Shown in pieces: positions 44,940 through 57,600 of a DNA stretch of 64,000 nt. The stretch spans positions 13,366,274-13,430,273 of the forward strand of contig NC_045129.1 in NCBI RefSeq assembly GCF_007655135.1. Reading direction: 5' to 3'. Position 1 is the stretch's first letter. Every line of letters begins with the position of its first letter. This stretch comes from Punica granatum (taxonomy: Eukaryota > Streptophyta > Magnoliopsida > Myrtales > Lythraceae). A model generated the notes under the pieces. That model saw only the letters and a program-made list of their open reading frames with translations. It had not been told where the DNA came from and did no database searches. A program made the position numbers and the translations under genes.

Positions 44940-47274
44940 CATCTGCAGCTTTGTGACGATAGAATTGTTTGAGAAGCGCAGGAAGAGGAAGAGAACTTCG
45001 ATTGTGTGGATGCTGATTGGATAAGAAGTGGGCTCATAGTGTTATGCTTTTTTCGCTAATAAAGTTCCAGATAAAATGCTCTTCCTTTGTATCATTGGCA
45101 CAGCATAATTGCATGCCTTTTGGTCAGCCTCAAGGCCTTCCTCATCAGCTATTTTCTACCTTTATTAAAATGGACGAATTATTTTAAAAAGGTAAGGGTG
45201 TGTTTATTTTTGGAGAATTTTTCAATTTTCTAGGAAAATTTTTTAAAAGGCAGTGAATTACAAAAAATATGATTTAATACTTTTTTTCTAGATTTATTCC
45301 ATGGTTTAGAAATTATCTAAAAATTCTCATGATTTGCACGTTGTTCCAGATCTATTCCCACATCACTTTTTCCTTCGGAGTTTGACGAAGTTGCTAACGT
45401 GAGATCATGAAATATATAGTGATTATTATCTTTATTTAAGTTTATATAGAGATACTAGATTCACGTATCTCCTTTGTAACCGAAATTTATATAGAGATTA
45501 GAAAAGCTCTTTCTTTAGTTCTCTAATTTTGGATTAGTCAATTTTTTTTCCTTTTCTAATTTTAAATTTATGACTTTCCTTTCTTATTTATTAATAATCA
45601 TTTATTTCCACAAGATTTGAGCCCCAATATTAAATTTGTGATTGTTTTATTACGAACTACGATTTTTTAACTTTAAAAAACATATTTTTATCAATAGCAA
45701 TGGAGAAATAAATTTTAAAAATGAGAAGAAAAGTGAGAATTTATTCTTTAAAAGTAAACGGGCATTAAATTTTTTTAGTTCGAATTTACCGTTTATCTAT
45801 ATTTATATTATTATAAAAGAAGCGTTAATTTTACCAAAAAAAAAACCTATACTTTAGTCCTTTCTTAAATATAGTCAAAATTGAAAATTGTTAAATATTA
45901 GAGCTCGTACTTAAAAATTTGTTTTGTTTATATTCAATTGTATGTTTTTCGTCAAATTTTGTGTTTTTAGAGTTAAAATTTCCATTTTCTATCCATTTTT
46001 CATAATTTTTTTGTTATCCTTTTTAAAAATTTAAAATCAAATAATATTATAAAAATAATAATAAAGAAGGAAAAATTACATAATAACGAAAGGAGCAAGC
46101 AGAGACCAGTGGAGGCACGATGCTGAGGATGTCACAACTTTTCTTAGGCAATGGTATCCAATTTCGAGTACGATTCCGACGAGATTTTATCCTCTTTCTC
46201 AAAACAAATTACCAAATCCCAATTTGGTGGCGGGCAGGGGCCCTCCACCACCATACGCACCTCCTCTTCGAGCATCTTCATTTTTATATTTAGTTTTCTC
46301 AATCTTGTATTTTCTAAAATTATTTTTCATTTTTCTAAAATTGAAAGTTATTTTCCTCAAACATAAAAATTAATGGAAGTTAAAAGATGCTATAAACAAA
46401 ACAAATACTTTCTAATAACTTTGTTTTTGGCTATATTTCAGAAAGAGAGTAAAAGTATCTAAAAGGAGAAGCAAACCTCTTGTTTAAATTTCTCATTTTC
46501 AATTTACCCATACTAGATAAACTTTAGTTAATAATTTAGCGTTAAAATTAAAGAGTTACTTATTAATCTGCCAACTTGCTCTCATACTCCCTCCCTCCCC
46601 CTCTCCCCCTAAAAAAAAAAGTGAAAACATAAATCAAGAATGCTAGAGAGGGAGCACCTGATCTACCACCTCCCAAAAAAAGATTTTTTTTTAAAAAAAA
46701 ATTTGAGAAGAAATTAAGGGGAAAAAGAGGAGGAGGAAGCAATTTACCTCCCGCCTGCCACCGTGAGGGAGATGAAGAGGAGCTTGTGGTGCTTGAGCTG
46801 TTAAGCATGGGTGGTCGGATGGAGGAAGATGATTTTGCCATAAAAAAGGTTGTTAATAAGGTTGAGATGAGTTGTTGTAAGTAATCGGAGGAGGTCGTCG
46901 AAGTAGCTACGGTGGTGATGGCTTTGTTGTTGATAGAGTCAGTGGTCTGGTCGGGTGTAGGGGAGGGGCAGTGAGAAGCAAAGATGATGGTTTGGGTGTA
47001 GAGATTTTTAAAAAAAAAAAATTGAAAAGAAATTAGTTAGGAAAAACTACATCGTTTTTTAGTTTCTAATGGCCATTGTGGCTGTTAACGTGCCAGCTCG
47101 GCAGATAACGAGCCATGTCAGCAATTAACGTGAAGAACCAACTCAAAACATGAACGGAAAGACTAATTTGTTCTAGTGGTTCAAACGGCTAAATTGCACC
47201 GAGAAAATCTTTCGGAGATGAAGTTTTAGAGAGAGGAAACTTTTAGGGACTAAATTATTAATTTTGTCACTTTC
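44940..47274. other. AT-rich intergenic DNA between PNSB1 and the glycosylase gene
   Basis: No gene was recognised. 45180-46130 is very AT-rich. 46560-46850 has purine/pyrimidine runs and a Ser-rich minus-strand open frame judged spurious. 47040-47260 resembles a dispersed non-coding repeat (GTTAACGTGCCAGCTCGGCA with a related AATTAACGTG phrase). Confidence 0.5.
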
Positions 47275-47321
47275 TTGACATGGCACGACATTACTGGCTC
47301 TCTTGTCTTCTTCGCCTTCTT

Positions 47322-47540
47322 CCTCTCTCTCTCTCTCTCCCTCTCTCCCTCTCTCTCTCCCTCCCTCCTTTTCTGTGATTCGTTGCTCTCCACTGGCTCA
47401 AAGCTAAGCCAAGCTAAGCTTAGGCTAAGCTCTGAGTCCATACCTCAGCAAACGTCCACTCACTCTTCAAAGTTCACCTACACACCTAAAAAATATACTG
47501 ATAGAAAAAAGCTTCTCTCTCTCTCTCTCTCTCTCTCGCA
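47322..47540 (+). repeat. CT microsatellites in the glycosylase leader
   Basis: CT runs occur at about 47322-47362 and 47513-47537, 450-670 bp upstream of the start codon. If the transcript starts upstream of them they lie in the 5' UTR; otherwise they are promoter-proximal. Pyrimidine-rich tracts near transcription starts are common in plants. Confidence 0.75.
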
Positions 47541-47874
47541 ACTTTACCACTCTTTTCTGCTTGCCCAATCATTACTCTCCTCACCCACGCCACTTCATCA
47601 TCGACCAGCTAGCATTCCTTTGCTGCGGCAACCCCTCCATTCCTCCACCTACTGCTGCTCGAAATCACTCACTCTGAAACCTACATTTGAACTCTCTCTC
47701 CAACTGTGCTGCTGCTCCCGTCAATCTCAACTCCCCCATTCCCCGATTCTTCAGTCATTCTTGAATCGGGGTTGCTCCTGCTGCTGCGGTTCAGTTCTTA
47801 CTGCTTCAGCTCAGTTCATCGTCGTCGCCCTCTGGGGAACAGCAAAATTTGGGAGGATTTGGTGAATTTTAGGG

Positions 47875-47892
47875 ATGGCCCGTTGCTATTAG
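47875..47892 (+). promoter_or_regulatory. Five-codon uORF (MARCY) upstream of the glycosylase
   Basis: ATG GCC CGT TGC TAT TAG lies 98 bp before the main ATG at 47991. No other ATG occurs between it and about 47700. The G at -3 gives a moderate start context. A repressive role is possible but inferred. Confidence 0.65.
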
Positions 47893-47990
47893 GGTTTGAT
47901 CAGCAGCAAAGGTGCGAACTTTGCAGCGCAGGGTTCGTAATTCTGCAGGCAAGACATTACCCATCTGAACCCTAGAGGTGTAATCTTGCA

Positions 47991-50900
47991 ATGTCGGGCC
48001 CACCTCGAGTCCGGTCGACGAACATTGCCGAGGCAGAGCCCCCGCGACCGGTTCTGAGACCGGCGGGGAACAATGCGCCCTCCATCAACTCTAGAAAGCC
48101 AGCCTCGAAGCCCAGCAAGAAGTCAGCAGAGAAACCTCAACAGCAAGAACCGGACGCCAAGGACAAGAAGGTAATTTCATCCCCATCAGGGCCACGGAAA
48201 TTGGGCAGTGTCCGGGCGGTTCTGCAGCAGCAGGAGATGAAAGTGGGGTCGAATTTAGCTATGAATGCGTCTTGTTCTTCGGATGCATCATCATCCGATT
48301 CATCACATAGCCGTGCCTCGAGCGGAAAGCTGGTGAGAAGAAACTCTGGGATTGTTTCTGTGAGGAGGAAGCAATGCAGTCCGAAGGCAGAGAGTGTTGA
48401 TTGTGTGGTGGGGTTGGAGAAGGTTGAGGCTGCCCCTGAGGATTGTGGAGGTGTGGAGTCCATTGATGGCTTGGAGGGCAAGAAAAGATGCCCTTGGGTC
48501 ACAGCCAACTCGGGTACGATACTTATCTCTTTTTGTTATCCACTTCCTTGTCCTATTATCTTTTAATATGTGCATCTAAGGTAATGTTTCACTTACTTGT
48601 TACTGTTGCTTGTTCATAATGTAACTGGTATGGGTAACGCAGTGCTGAGTGCAACTGGTAATTCGTGTAAAATTTATTATTATTAGGCAGCAATGCAGTG
48701 CTGAGTGCAACTGGTAATCGCGTTAAATTTATTATTATTAGACAGCGAGAGAAGGAATATGCTTGTAGTTGTAGTATGAAATGATGGCGCTCAAAGTTGT
48801 TTACAATGCATCAGTTTCCAGCTGTGTTTAACTTCAACGGGATATGTGCAAATAGGTGTTTACTATTTGAGAGATTCTAGTTCTTTAATCAATATGTTAT
48901 ATCTACATTTTCCAGTGTCAGTGCTTTTTGAAGTTTTGAGCAACCGGGGGACAGTTTCTGCTGATATAAGCTGTTACCATGAGGCATTACCCCTTTGAGT
49001 AACACTTTGTGATGTCAAGGGGTAGATTAGATCATTTTCATGAACTGAGAAGCTGCATCACCATTAGTGCTTAAAAATCTTATTGTTATATCTTATTTTT
49101 ATAGTTAAACTTCCAAAAGAATTAGGTTATCTGCAGGATCCATCCCCTTCCATGATGGCTCTGTTTGCTGTGCTTTGGTTTTATTCATATTCATTCCATG
49201 AGTGCATGAAGGGAAAAAGCTTCTTATACACTCTTTTTTTGTGCATTGCATTTATTGAGAGGGTTATGGGTGACAAATGGGTGGGTTTGGGTCTTCCAAA
49301 AATAGTCCCCTCATTCTTGACCTGCTCTAATTTGACTGCCATGGCCCAGCCTTAGATTTAATCAGTTTGCCAAACAGTTGATGACGTCATAAAATTTAAG
49401 CCAGAGACGGTCTTCTGTTGACCAACAAATACAGAATGAGGTGGAATCAGATGAAAAAGTTTATGCTTGGCAATTTTGGTTTATCAATGAAAAGGGGAAT
49501 GGCATACGAGCAACTGAATTGATGAACTTTACCTTTCAAAATTTGGTGCCTTAAACTGAGAAAACAGTATCAGTAATGACGAATCCAAGTGATATTGATG
49601 AGGCTGCTTTGTCCTCCTCTGCTCTCTTCTGTTCCCAATATGCATTTTGCCATTTCAATTTTTGCACCAAAGAAACAGCTGTTCAGGGGCTTTTTCTTAT
49701 AAAATTGTTCTTTGCGGGAGTTCTGTCTTGCGTCTCTGTTGGCACCCACTAAACCCATCTCAGTGAGCTTTTGACTCTCTTTATTTTATTTTATTTTAAC
49801 TGACACTTATCTGAATAGCTTCTTAGTGGTTATCTAACTGAGACTTGCATGCATGATAAAACCATAGATGATTAATTGACGGACACTCGAAGGATAGAGC
49901 CCTCCATGCTATTTAATAATACGTTTTATCCCTAATAGAGATGCTTCTGGCAATTTTTCCCTTCCAGCAGACGTTTCTTACAAGGAACGTCCTGTCTACG
50001 GATAATTCTTTCTTTGTGATTTTCATATGTTGGTGCTTATTTGTTTAGATTGCACTTGCAGATAGTTTTGTAATGTTCATTTCCATTATGTAAATTCTTG
50101 AAGTACTGATTTCTCTTGTGGTCTTCGTGGTGAAAAAGATCCAAATTATGCTGCTTTTCATGATGAAGAATGGGGAGTTCCAGTTCATGATGACAAGTGC
50201 GTATCCTTCAGAAATTTCCCCTCTATCCTCAACCGTTCTCTAATCACCAGTCTGTAGTGATCAGCTTCATTGCATTAATTTGGGCCTTACATGTGCAGGA
50301 AATTGTTTGAATTGCTGTGCTTATCAGGCGCCTTGGCTGAACTGACATGGCCCTCAATTCTGACCAAAAGACACATATTTAGGTAAAAGTCGTGCTCAAA
50401 CCAATTCATTTTTTCCCTATTTGACCCAATGGTGGATGCTGAATAGTGCTCTTCGAGCTGCCCTCTGATGCGTAGATAATGTGGAAGACTAATTAATGCC
50501 TTTGGTTGACTTATTATTTTGCAGGGAAGTTTTTTTGGACTTTGATCCGGTCGCTGTTTCAAAACTGAATGAGAAAAAAATAGTTGCACAAGGAGGCCCT
50601 GCAAGTGCATTGCTTTCGGAGCCAAAGGTTCGAGCCATTCTAGAAAATGCGCGTCAATTTTGCAAGGTAACTACATATTCTTTGTGCTGCTGCTTCTGAG
50701 TGCCCACTAGTTCTGTGATAAGTCGTGATTAAGTCGAAGAAAGATAATATGAGGGCTGTAAACCCAAGTTAGTGCGTACCTCTCCTCTGAAACGTCTTTA
50801 TAATCTTATATGTTCAGGTCATCGAAGAGTTTGGTTCCTTCAATAAGTACATCTGGAACTTTGTAAACAATAAGCCGTCGGTGAGCCAGTTCAGGTATCC

Positions 50901-51165
50901 TCGTCAGGTGCCGGTGAAAAGTTCAAAAGCAGAATTTATAAGCAAAGACTTGGTCCGGAGAGGGTTCCGAAGCGTTGGACCCACAGTGGTTTACTCGTTC
51001 ATGCAGGTTGCTGGTCTAACCAATGATCATCTCATAAGTTGCTTCCGGTTCCACGAGTGTATAGCTGGAGAAGAATTGGCTGAGAGAAACCAAGTTAAAG
51101 CCGGTAAGACTGAAGCAAGAAAGCACAGAGAAACCACCGGTTTGGGACTCTCGAAACTCAAGTAA
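47991..51165 (+). CDS. DNA-3-methyladenine glycosylase I family protein
   Basis: Five exons: 47991-48513, 50139-50196, 50299-50382, 50525-50666 and 50818-51165, joined in frame to 384 residues. Residues 1-165 are a low-complexity Ser/Lys/Arg-rich extension with possible nuclear signals (KPSKKSAEK, KLVRRNSG). The TAG domain follows: RCPWV, DPNYAAFHDEEWGVPVHDDK, LFELLCLSGALAELTW, and FGSFNKYIWNFV. The zinc-binding residues of the family appear kept: Cys in RCPW, His in FHDEEW, and His and Cys four apart in NDHLISC. The enzyme removes alkylated 3-methyladenine from DNA as the first step of base excision repair. Plants have several paralogues, so no numbered symbol is given. Intron 1 (1625 bp) holds a short tandem duplication. 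Confidence 0.94.
48639..48745 (+). repeat. 56-bp tandem duplication in glycosylase intron 1
   Basis: The unit starting GCAGTGCTGAGTGCAACTGG and ending in TTATTATTATTAGRCAGC occurs at 48639-48694 and 48695-48745 with a few differences. It is intronic and non-coding. Confidence 0.85.
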
Positions 51166-52106
51166 TTGAAAGTTCCACTAGCAATGAACATGAAGGCTCG
51201 CAATTTTCTCGGGTTTCTGTGTAATAGTTTATGCTGATACAGTGTAGAGGCAAACTGTATTTTGGGATATGTTGATTCGTCCTCTGTGTAAAGCTACGGA
51301 TGATATGCCTGTTGTTTTACGTCAATATTCTTCAATGTTCATCGTCATAATAATTCCTATACTTCGATGAATTCTTGCCTCAATTTCAGTTTACTCGAGA
51401 TTCAAGTTCGGTTTTGATAAGTATAGACAATATATGCAATAAGTTTTCAACTTGTTTTAACTTTTCGTTGATTCACTGTAAAGTTCCATGGAAAGTTAAA
51501 GAACAGACGCAATATCTTCTTGGGTGACAAAATTAAAGCCAAAACTAAACACCTTGCTTTTATTTGTGAGCTATATATCCAATTGTGGACAACCTAAGTG
51601 AAGCATAATAATGTTCTAAACTAACACTGCTAAAGTCTTGGTCTCGACAGCCGACTTTCCAACTTGAGCTTGACAGGGAATGAGGAGCCTCGTCAACATT
51701 TGCCACTGCTAGGATGTGATCCAAAGGTCTTCGAATGTGACAAAAATCACGAGACGATTTCTTCGCTTCCAGGAAAAAACTTGCAAACTGACGAGAGGAA
51801 TCTCCAAGCAACTTGACAGTTTGGCCAGTTCTTTGCCTGGAGGTATGACATAGACTACCCCATGATTTTCAGCACAAGTTGCATCCAGAAGTTTGAAACT
51901 TTTAATTTGAAATCAAATCAAACCCCCAAGATTTCAACCAAGGCAGCTCACCAGCTGTAGAGTTGAACTTGGGCCACTCAATTTTGTTACTCCTTCCTTC
52001 CCTTTCACCCTTTCTTGTGTATTCGCTTTCCAATGTATTTACAAAGAAACTCTTACTACCCATAATCGGTAACCCGTAGAGAACATGAATCCCAAACCCT
52101 GGGAGT
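51166..52106. other. Intergenic region between the glycosylase and WRKY genes
   Basis: This holds the converging 3' UTRs. A minus-strand open frame at 51560-51811 has no recognisable domain. Nothing else was identified. Confidence 0.5.
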
Positions 52107-53573
52107 TCATTTCGACCACTTCTCGGTGGGGCTTTGGTGGAGTTGTATCCTTCCGGAGATGGCTGCAGCGAGCGCTGACGTGAAGCTTGGGTCCTTTGTC
52201 AGGGATGAAGCCATCTGTTCCACCAGGAACCTCTGGAACTCTGGAGACTCGACCTTTGGTCGTGGTGGGGTTTTTATCTCGTTGGAGGATTTAGACTTTG
52301 TGAGGTCGAGAGTGATGGTTGGACCAGATGAGTTGAGGGCGGTCGAGCAGGGGACTGAACCCAGAGTTGTCACGCAACGGGTCGATCCCGAGGTCTCCTG
52401 GTCTGCCTGAGACGGGCTCGGGTGGTTGTGCTCGCCTTCATAAGTGGCGACGAGAACAGATTGGTCCTCCACGCTTCTCTGAACCTATACATCCAAAAAT
52501 TCGGAAACCGAAAAGTCAGTATGATAAACAGGAATCAATCAAATAATCTGATCAACAATAAGGCTAGTTGCTGAGGATTCAAGCGCTGAGTACGGATCTC
52601 GATCTCACCTTCTTCTTGACGGGGCAAGTCGGAGCGAAAGAGCACTTGAAGTAAGCTCTTGGGCAAGGATTGTCTCTGGTGACCTTCTGCCCATACTTCC
52701 TCCATTGATACCCATCTTTCACAATCTGCAGATAACATACAATCAGCTCATCCAATCCAATGACAAATCGCTGAAAATCGAGCAAACAGGAACCCGGGAA
52801 TGCATAATTTCTATTGTGCACTTACGAGGCTGGTGTCTGAAGGTTCGGTCCGCACGTACATCCTCGAGATTTTTGCCGTGATCTTCTCTTCCCTCGGATT
52901 CTTGGATGAGTCATCGTCAGTCGAGCTACTCTCAGAAGTTCCATTTGCAACCATGGCGCCGTAGTTGTTGGCGTCGTTGTTACTGATGCTCTCGCTCTTT
53001 CTCTTCCTAGACGGGCTAAGGTCGGAAGACTTGTCGGCGTTCTTGCTCATGTACTCCATGACTTGGCTCCTCAGAGCGTTGTAGTTCTCGCACACCACCG
53101 TTAGCATCTGGGTGAGCTTCCTGTTCTCGGCGCTCACCCGATTTAGCTCCTCCATCAAGGCACCCGTCTGAAGAGAGAACATAAACATTCACCTCGTTAG
53201 TTATAAGCTCAAAAACCATACCTTTATCCATCCAAAATGGTTCAACTGCAAGATTCCGCGAAATGCAAGAAACAAAGATTTTCATTGATCAATGAAACAA
53301 TCATCACCTCTTCCTTGACCGAGACTTTCCGGCCGGCTAGCTCCATGAAATCACTCTCCGCCTCTTTCTTCTGTCAAAAGACAAGAACAAGACAAACAGA
53401 AACCTCAGCCTTCTTTCCAAAGATCCAAGACAACACTGTCTTGAAGTATGCTGCTCCTTTCAAGGGCACTAACATTAACTTCCACTACGTACCGGCGGCG
53501 GGGCATCGTCCAACAAACGAAGTGGCTTGATGTTGAGATCGAGCGAGGTGTTGATCCACGAAGAGTACTCCAT
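52107..53573 (-). CDS. WRKY40-like: WRKY transcription factor, group IIa (WRKY40-like)
   Basis: Five exons: 53573-53493, 53370-53308, 53167-52826, 52725-52609 and 52484-52107, joined in frame to 326 residues. An N-terminal leucine-zipper-like coiled coil ([17 protein letters not shown]) is followed by a basic KRK stretch. The single WRKY domain has [20 protein letters not shown] and a Cx5Cx23HxH finger (CSFAPTC ... HNH). The intron after VKKK, before VQRS, is the position typical of groups IIa and IIb; the zipper and the C-terminal segment [20 protein letters not shown] fit IIa (WRKY18/40/60). These nuclear factors bind W-boxes and tune defence and abscisic acid responses, often as repressors. 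The ATG is the first in the frame below a TATA box. Confidence 0.95.
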
Positions 53574-53718
53574 CTTCTTGGCCGATCGATACGAATCGAA
53601 ACGAACAAATCCCAATGAAATGAAAAGGGTTTCCTGCTTGTTTCTTTGCTGATTTTCTTTGCTTCTTCTTCCTCTTGAATCCTATATGGAAAGAACTCAG
53701 CAGCCCAATTGTCCGAAA

Positions 53719-54644
53719 TTGACCAGAATGAGCACCAAATATATAGAGAGTTGGGGGTGGGGAGGGGTCAAACTCGGACGCGACGAGAGAAGACTTTGAA
53801 GGAAGGGAGCAAGGGAGGAAGGAAAGTGGGAGGAAGCAGCAGGCAGCCAGCCAGCCAGCCAACTAACCATCCAATGGATGATGGAGATGAGCTCACAGGA
53901 CCGAGATAAGATAATTATAATATCATCTACTGAGCCAGCAGCTGTACATGAGCTTTTAATAAGCTGTTCTTATCTTATATTATTGTTTCATTTGAAATCT
54001 AATTTTATAAAATAAAATAAAATAAAAAAGAGAAAATTATATTTGGTTTTATGCGGCACACCGTAAGACATGATGATTCATTAATAATGATAAAAATCAT
54101 GGAAATTAAAGAAAACCAGGATTTTTGGAGTATAATTTAGTATTCGAAAGTCCAATGAGACTCCATTGATGATTCGATTCGAACAAGATCGGCAAAGGTA
54201 AAAATCTTCCATTCTTGAGTTTTCTTTATTCATTCACAAGACTCTAATTTGATATCATATTTATTTTGATATCTTTTTTAATAAAAATAGGTATAGAATC
54301 AATTATCCGTTTGAATGAAATCGATGAATTTTATTTTTTTTTAGTTTAGAAAATATGGAATATTTTGGCGGGCGGTGATACAGAGAAACTAGGAAGGGTG
54401 GTGAGATGGTGACAAGAGACATGTCGGTCGTGGAAGTGGACGATTTTCTCGTTTGTCAAAGTCAAGCCTCCACCCAGAAAAGAAAAGGAGAGAAAATTAG
54501 GGGCTTCTTTTCTTTCTAAAGTAAACAAGTTGGGGCCAAATTTTTTTTTACTTTATATTTTTCTTCTTTCCTTTTAAAAATTATTATATTATTGTATTTT
54601 AGGAATTGAAAAATTAGAATGTGGGGAAGAATTTCCATTTGACC
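53719..54644. promoter_or_regulatory. W-box cluster upstream of the WRKY gene
   Basis: TTGACC occurs at 53719-53724 (plus) and 53766-53771 (minus), on either side of the TATA box. A double box, TTGACTTTGAC on the minus strand, lies at 54455-54465, and another TTGACC at 54639-54644 (plus). W-boxes are the binding sites of WRKY proteins, and group IIa genes are known to be controlled by WRKYs. Autoregulation here is an inference. Confidence 0.6.
53738..53745 (-). promoter_or_regulatory. Probable TATA box of the WRKY gene
   Basis: The minus strand reads TATATATT about 165 bp upstream of the ATG. No upstream ATG lies between the expected transcription start and the coding start. Confidence 0.6.
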
Positions 54645-57600
54645 CGATGCTGTCTCGATCAGCTCCTTCGTCCTTCCATCCATAACACCTTTTGGCAACT
54701 GGGGTTTCTAGTTGTACACGTTTTTGGGCATTTTCCACGTTACGTGGATTTTTATTGTTACTTTATTTATTTCTTGCGATTTTCTACATTGTTTATGACT
54801 AGGAAGAGCGATGGATTAAGTCGAGGTTAACTAGGGATGCAACATAATTAGAAGGTTGAATTCACGTCCAATTTAAAAGGTTGAGCTATCAAGTAGTAAT
54901 ACCAATTCTCATATAAACCAATGATTTCTCTTTAATTTTTCGACTTGGAATCCCGGGGATCCGTAACCCTCTAGCGTAACATAGATGCGAGTCATACGAG
55001 ACGCGAAGTCACCACGCTAGTATAGCGGGAAGCAACGCACGTAGGGTGTTGCATACCGTGAGTGTAAAACGGGATGCATACTAAGTAGCACGCTAGTCCG
55101 GACTTATTACGTGGAATCCGACTGAACGCAGAAGCAGCACGTTGTCGTGAAACTTGTGCTTAGCTCTGATCTCATATTAGAATTCCATTGTACCTACAGA
55201 TAATTGACTCTGTATCCGATCCAAACTTATGTGGCTGTAACAAACGTTCTTATAAAACTCATTTTCTTTTTTGTGACCGGTTTTTCGGCGGGAAAATGAA
55301 CAGTGGAGCTTTGCATGGGATACATGCCGTGAGCATGCGCGTAATGGAAATTGACTTTTTTGGTGTGTAATAACTAGAAAAGAGGGGATCTTGACGAAGA
55401 AATCAACTGGAAAGTTAGGGCAGCTTGCCATAGAGAAGAGGGAAGAAAGTGAGGGAGCAAGACGACAAAGAAGAAGACGGAAAGGAAATGCGGAGGGTGG
55501 AAAAGGGAGGAAAAGCGCTGCAAAATGAATGAATCTGATATAATAGAAGTCCATTGCTTATAGAATTATGATATGGGTTCCTTTTGTCCTCGGAGAATTA
55601 TTGAAGTGGCAATGCTAAAAGATTCTACCAATTTTGAGCCTTTTGAAAAGAGTGAACTGCATGTGATTGAATTACGCAACTTATAATACTAAAAAAGTTC
55701 TTAAGATAAAGATACTTCACACGTTTTAAAAAAAATCATTTCCCCTGTACCTACACGATGACGTGACGGCCCGTCAGAGATCACCAACTCCTAGAATGAG
55801 ATCGTTTGTCCCATCGGGATGGAGCCGGCGGCAAACTCATCAAGGGATCTAGCCGTAGGCAAGCCACCAATCCCTAGATGAACTCTTTAAATTAAATAAT
55901 CAATTTTTGGCTTGTTCTCAGAGGGTTGGGCCTCCCCTGCAGCCACCACCCTGATTGAACCCGCCTTTTGAGGTTATTGGTGGCCTCATCCGAGGAGTGG
56001 TGGCCGCCGGTGCTATCCAGATTAGTTCTGAAATTAAATTCCAATTTTTGGACTTGATCTCCGAGGTGAGGGTCTTGTCTTTCGACCACTACCCTAAGAT
56101 GAGACCGCCACGCCTTCAGAGATTGCTACCGACCTCACACATCCATGTGGTGGCGTCGCTAGTGGAACTCCTACTCCTAAACAAGCTTGGCATTGGAATT
56201 TCAGGGGGGGTGGGGTTTGCCGCAGTCACACCTTTTGAATGAAGGTCGTTGGCGCCTTATGAAATCGCACGAATGATATATCATTAATAAATATGTTATA
56301 TGTTCATGAATCAATTAATTAATTCATATTGAGTGTTTGAATTAATAACTCTTTCTAACACAACTAATACCTTAACTAGACGATTTATCCTACACCAAAA
56401 TGGTAGACAAGTTGTGGATATAGAGTTGAACCGCTATGGATATAATTAATTAAGCAAAGACCTTGATTCCCCCCCCCCCCTCCCAAAAAAGTCTTTGATC
56501 TAACGGCGATGAGAGGCTCATGGACGGTAGTTGTAGAGTACCGTAGAACTTTCATTTTTCTTTAGGCAAGGAGAGCCCTTTTTCCATCGGTGCTCCTATA
56601 TTCAAAAGTCTAACGAGTTTTTACTAATTTAGTTCGAATTTAAGTAGCCCTTCAAGAGATAAAATTCTCTTTATCAAGAATTTTTTCATTCATATGACTC
56701 GAAATTGAAATCTTACGTAAAGAGAATTAGTATCGAATCGTTGGAATTAATTTTAATGGTAAGAGAGTACTTCTTGAAATTAGTGAAAAATGTATACAAA
56801 TTGATCCCAAATGGAAAGTCAAAACCTAACCTCCCCTAAGAAGCACGAAAAGACTTGGCCAAGGCCAGCTACGAAGACTTCGAGGGGGCACAGTCAGTCC
56901 GCTGAACCCGAAAATCTAATCTTGTCGGGGCACGTCCCCTACTTCATTCATGAACCCTCCCCTCTAAATTGTCCTTTTGGCTTCCTCAATTGTGGCTTGA
57001 ATTCCAAGTATATCAACAGGAATTCCAATTTCGTGGTCTTACTTGTGTTTTGCACGTGTTGAGAAATTCTTTCTTTCTTTGTCCAATCAAAGATTCTGAT
57101 TCCCTGACATAATTCTATTTTCACTTGTTAATTACATATGCAAAGACATGTGAATTTCCGTTGAAATTCAAATCCGTCTATGGTAATATTGAATCACGGT
57201 AATACATGTGATACTTTAAGTTCAAGTATTTAGTATTGATGTTCGATACTTAGTATTTTGAATTCTTTATCACGAATAGTAAAAATACTTAAATACTTAA
57301 ACTGAAACATAACTAATTAAAGATACAAAAAGTGTCTCCATAATTCTCTTAGAGTTTTCGCTAATATTCACACCAGCAGCCAATTTCCCATATAGAGCTA
57401 GATTTGGTTTTGTGACTTTGTCCAAGGAAAATGTTTATCTCATAGTGGAACTTGATTGATTAAGCTTTTAAAGATAGTCATAATGGTGGGAGACTAAAGG
57501 GTATAAATCATCATGCAAAATGATTAATTGTACGCAAAATAAATTATTTTAATTTATTATAACATAATACTTCAATATCGACCCTCATCTCAGAGTGGTT

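Noticed and set aside
46563..46841. Ser/Pro-rich minus-strand open frame beginning MAKSSSSIRPP
   Set aside because: Low complexity, no recognisable domain, overlaps homopolymer runs, and no splice or promoter context supports it.
47275..47865. 196-codon open frame in the glycosylase 5' region
   Set aside because: It is built mostly from CT microsatellites read as Ser-Leu repeats and lies upstream of a clear family start.
55177..55554. 125-codon minus-strand open frame rich in Phe, Leu and Ser
   Set aside because: No motif recognised, no splice structure, and the region looks non-coding; it was kept only as a remark.
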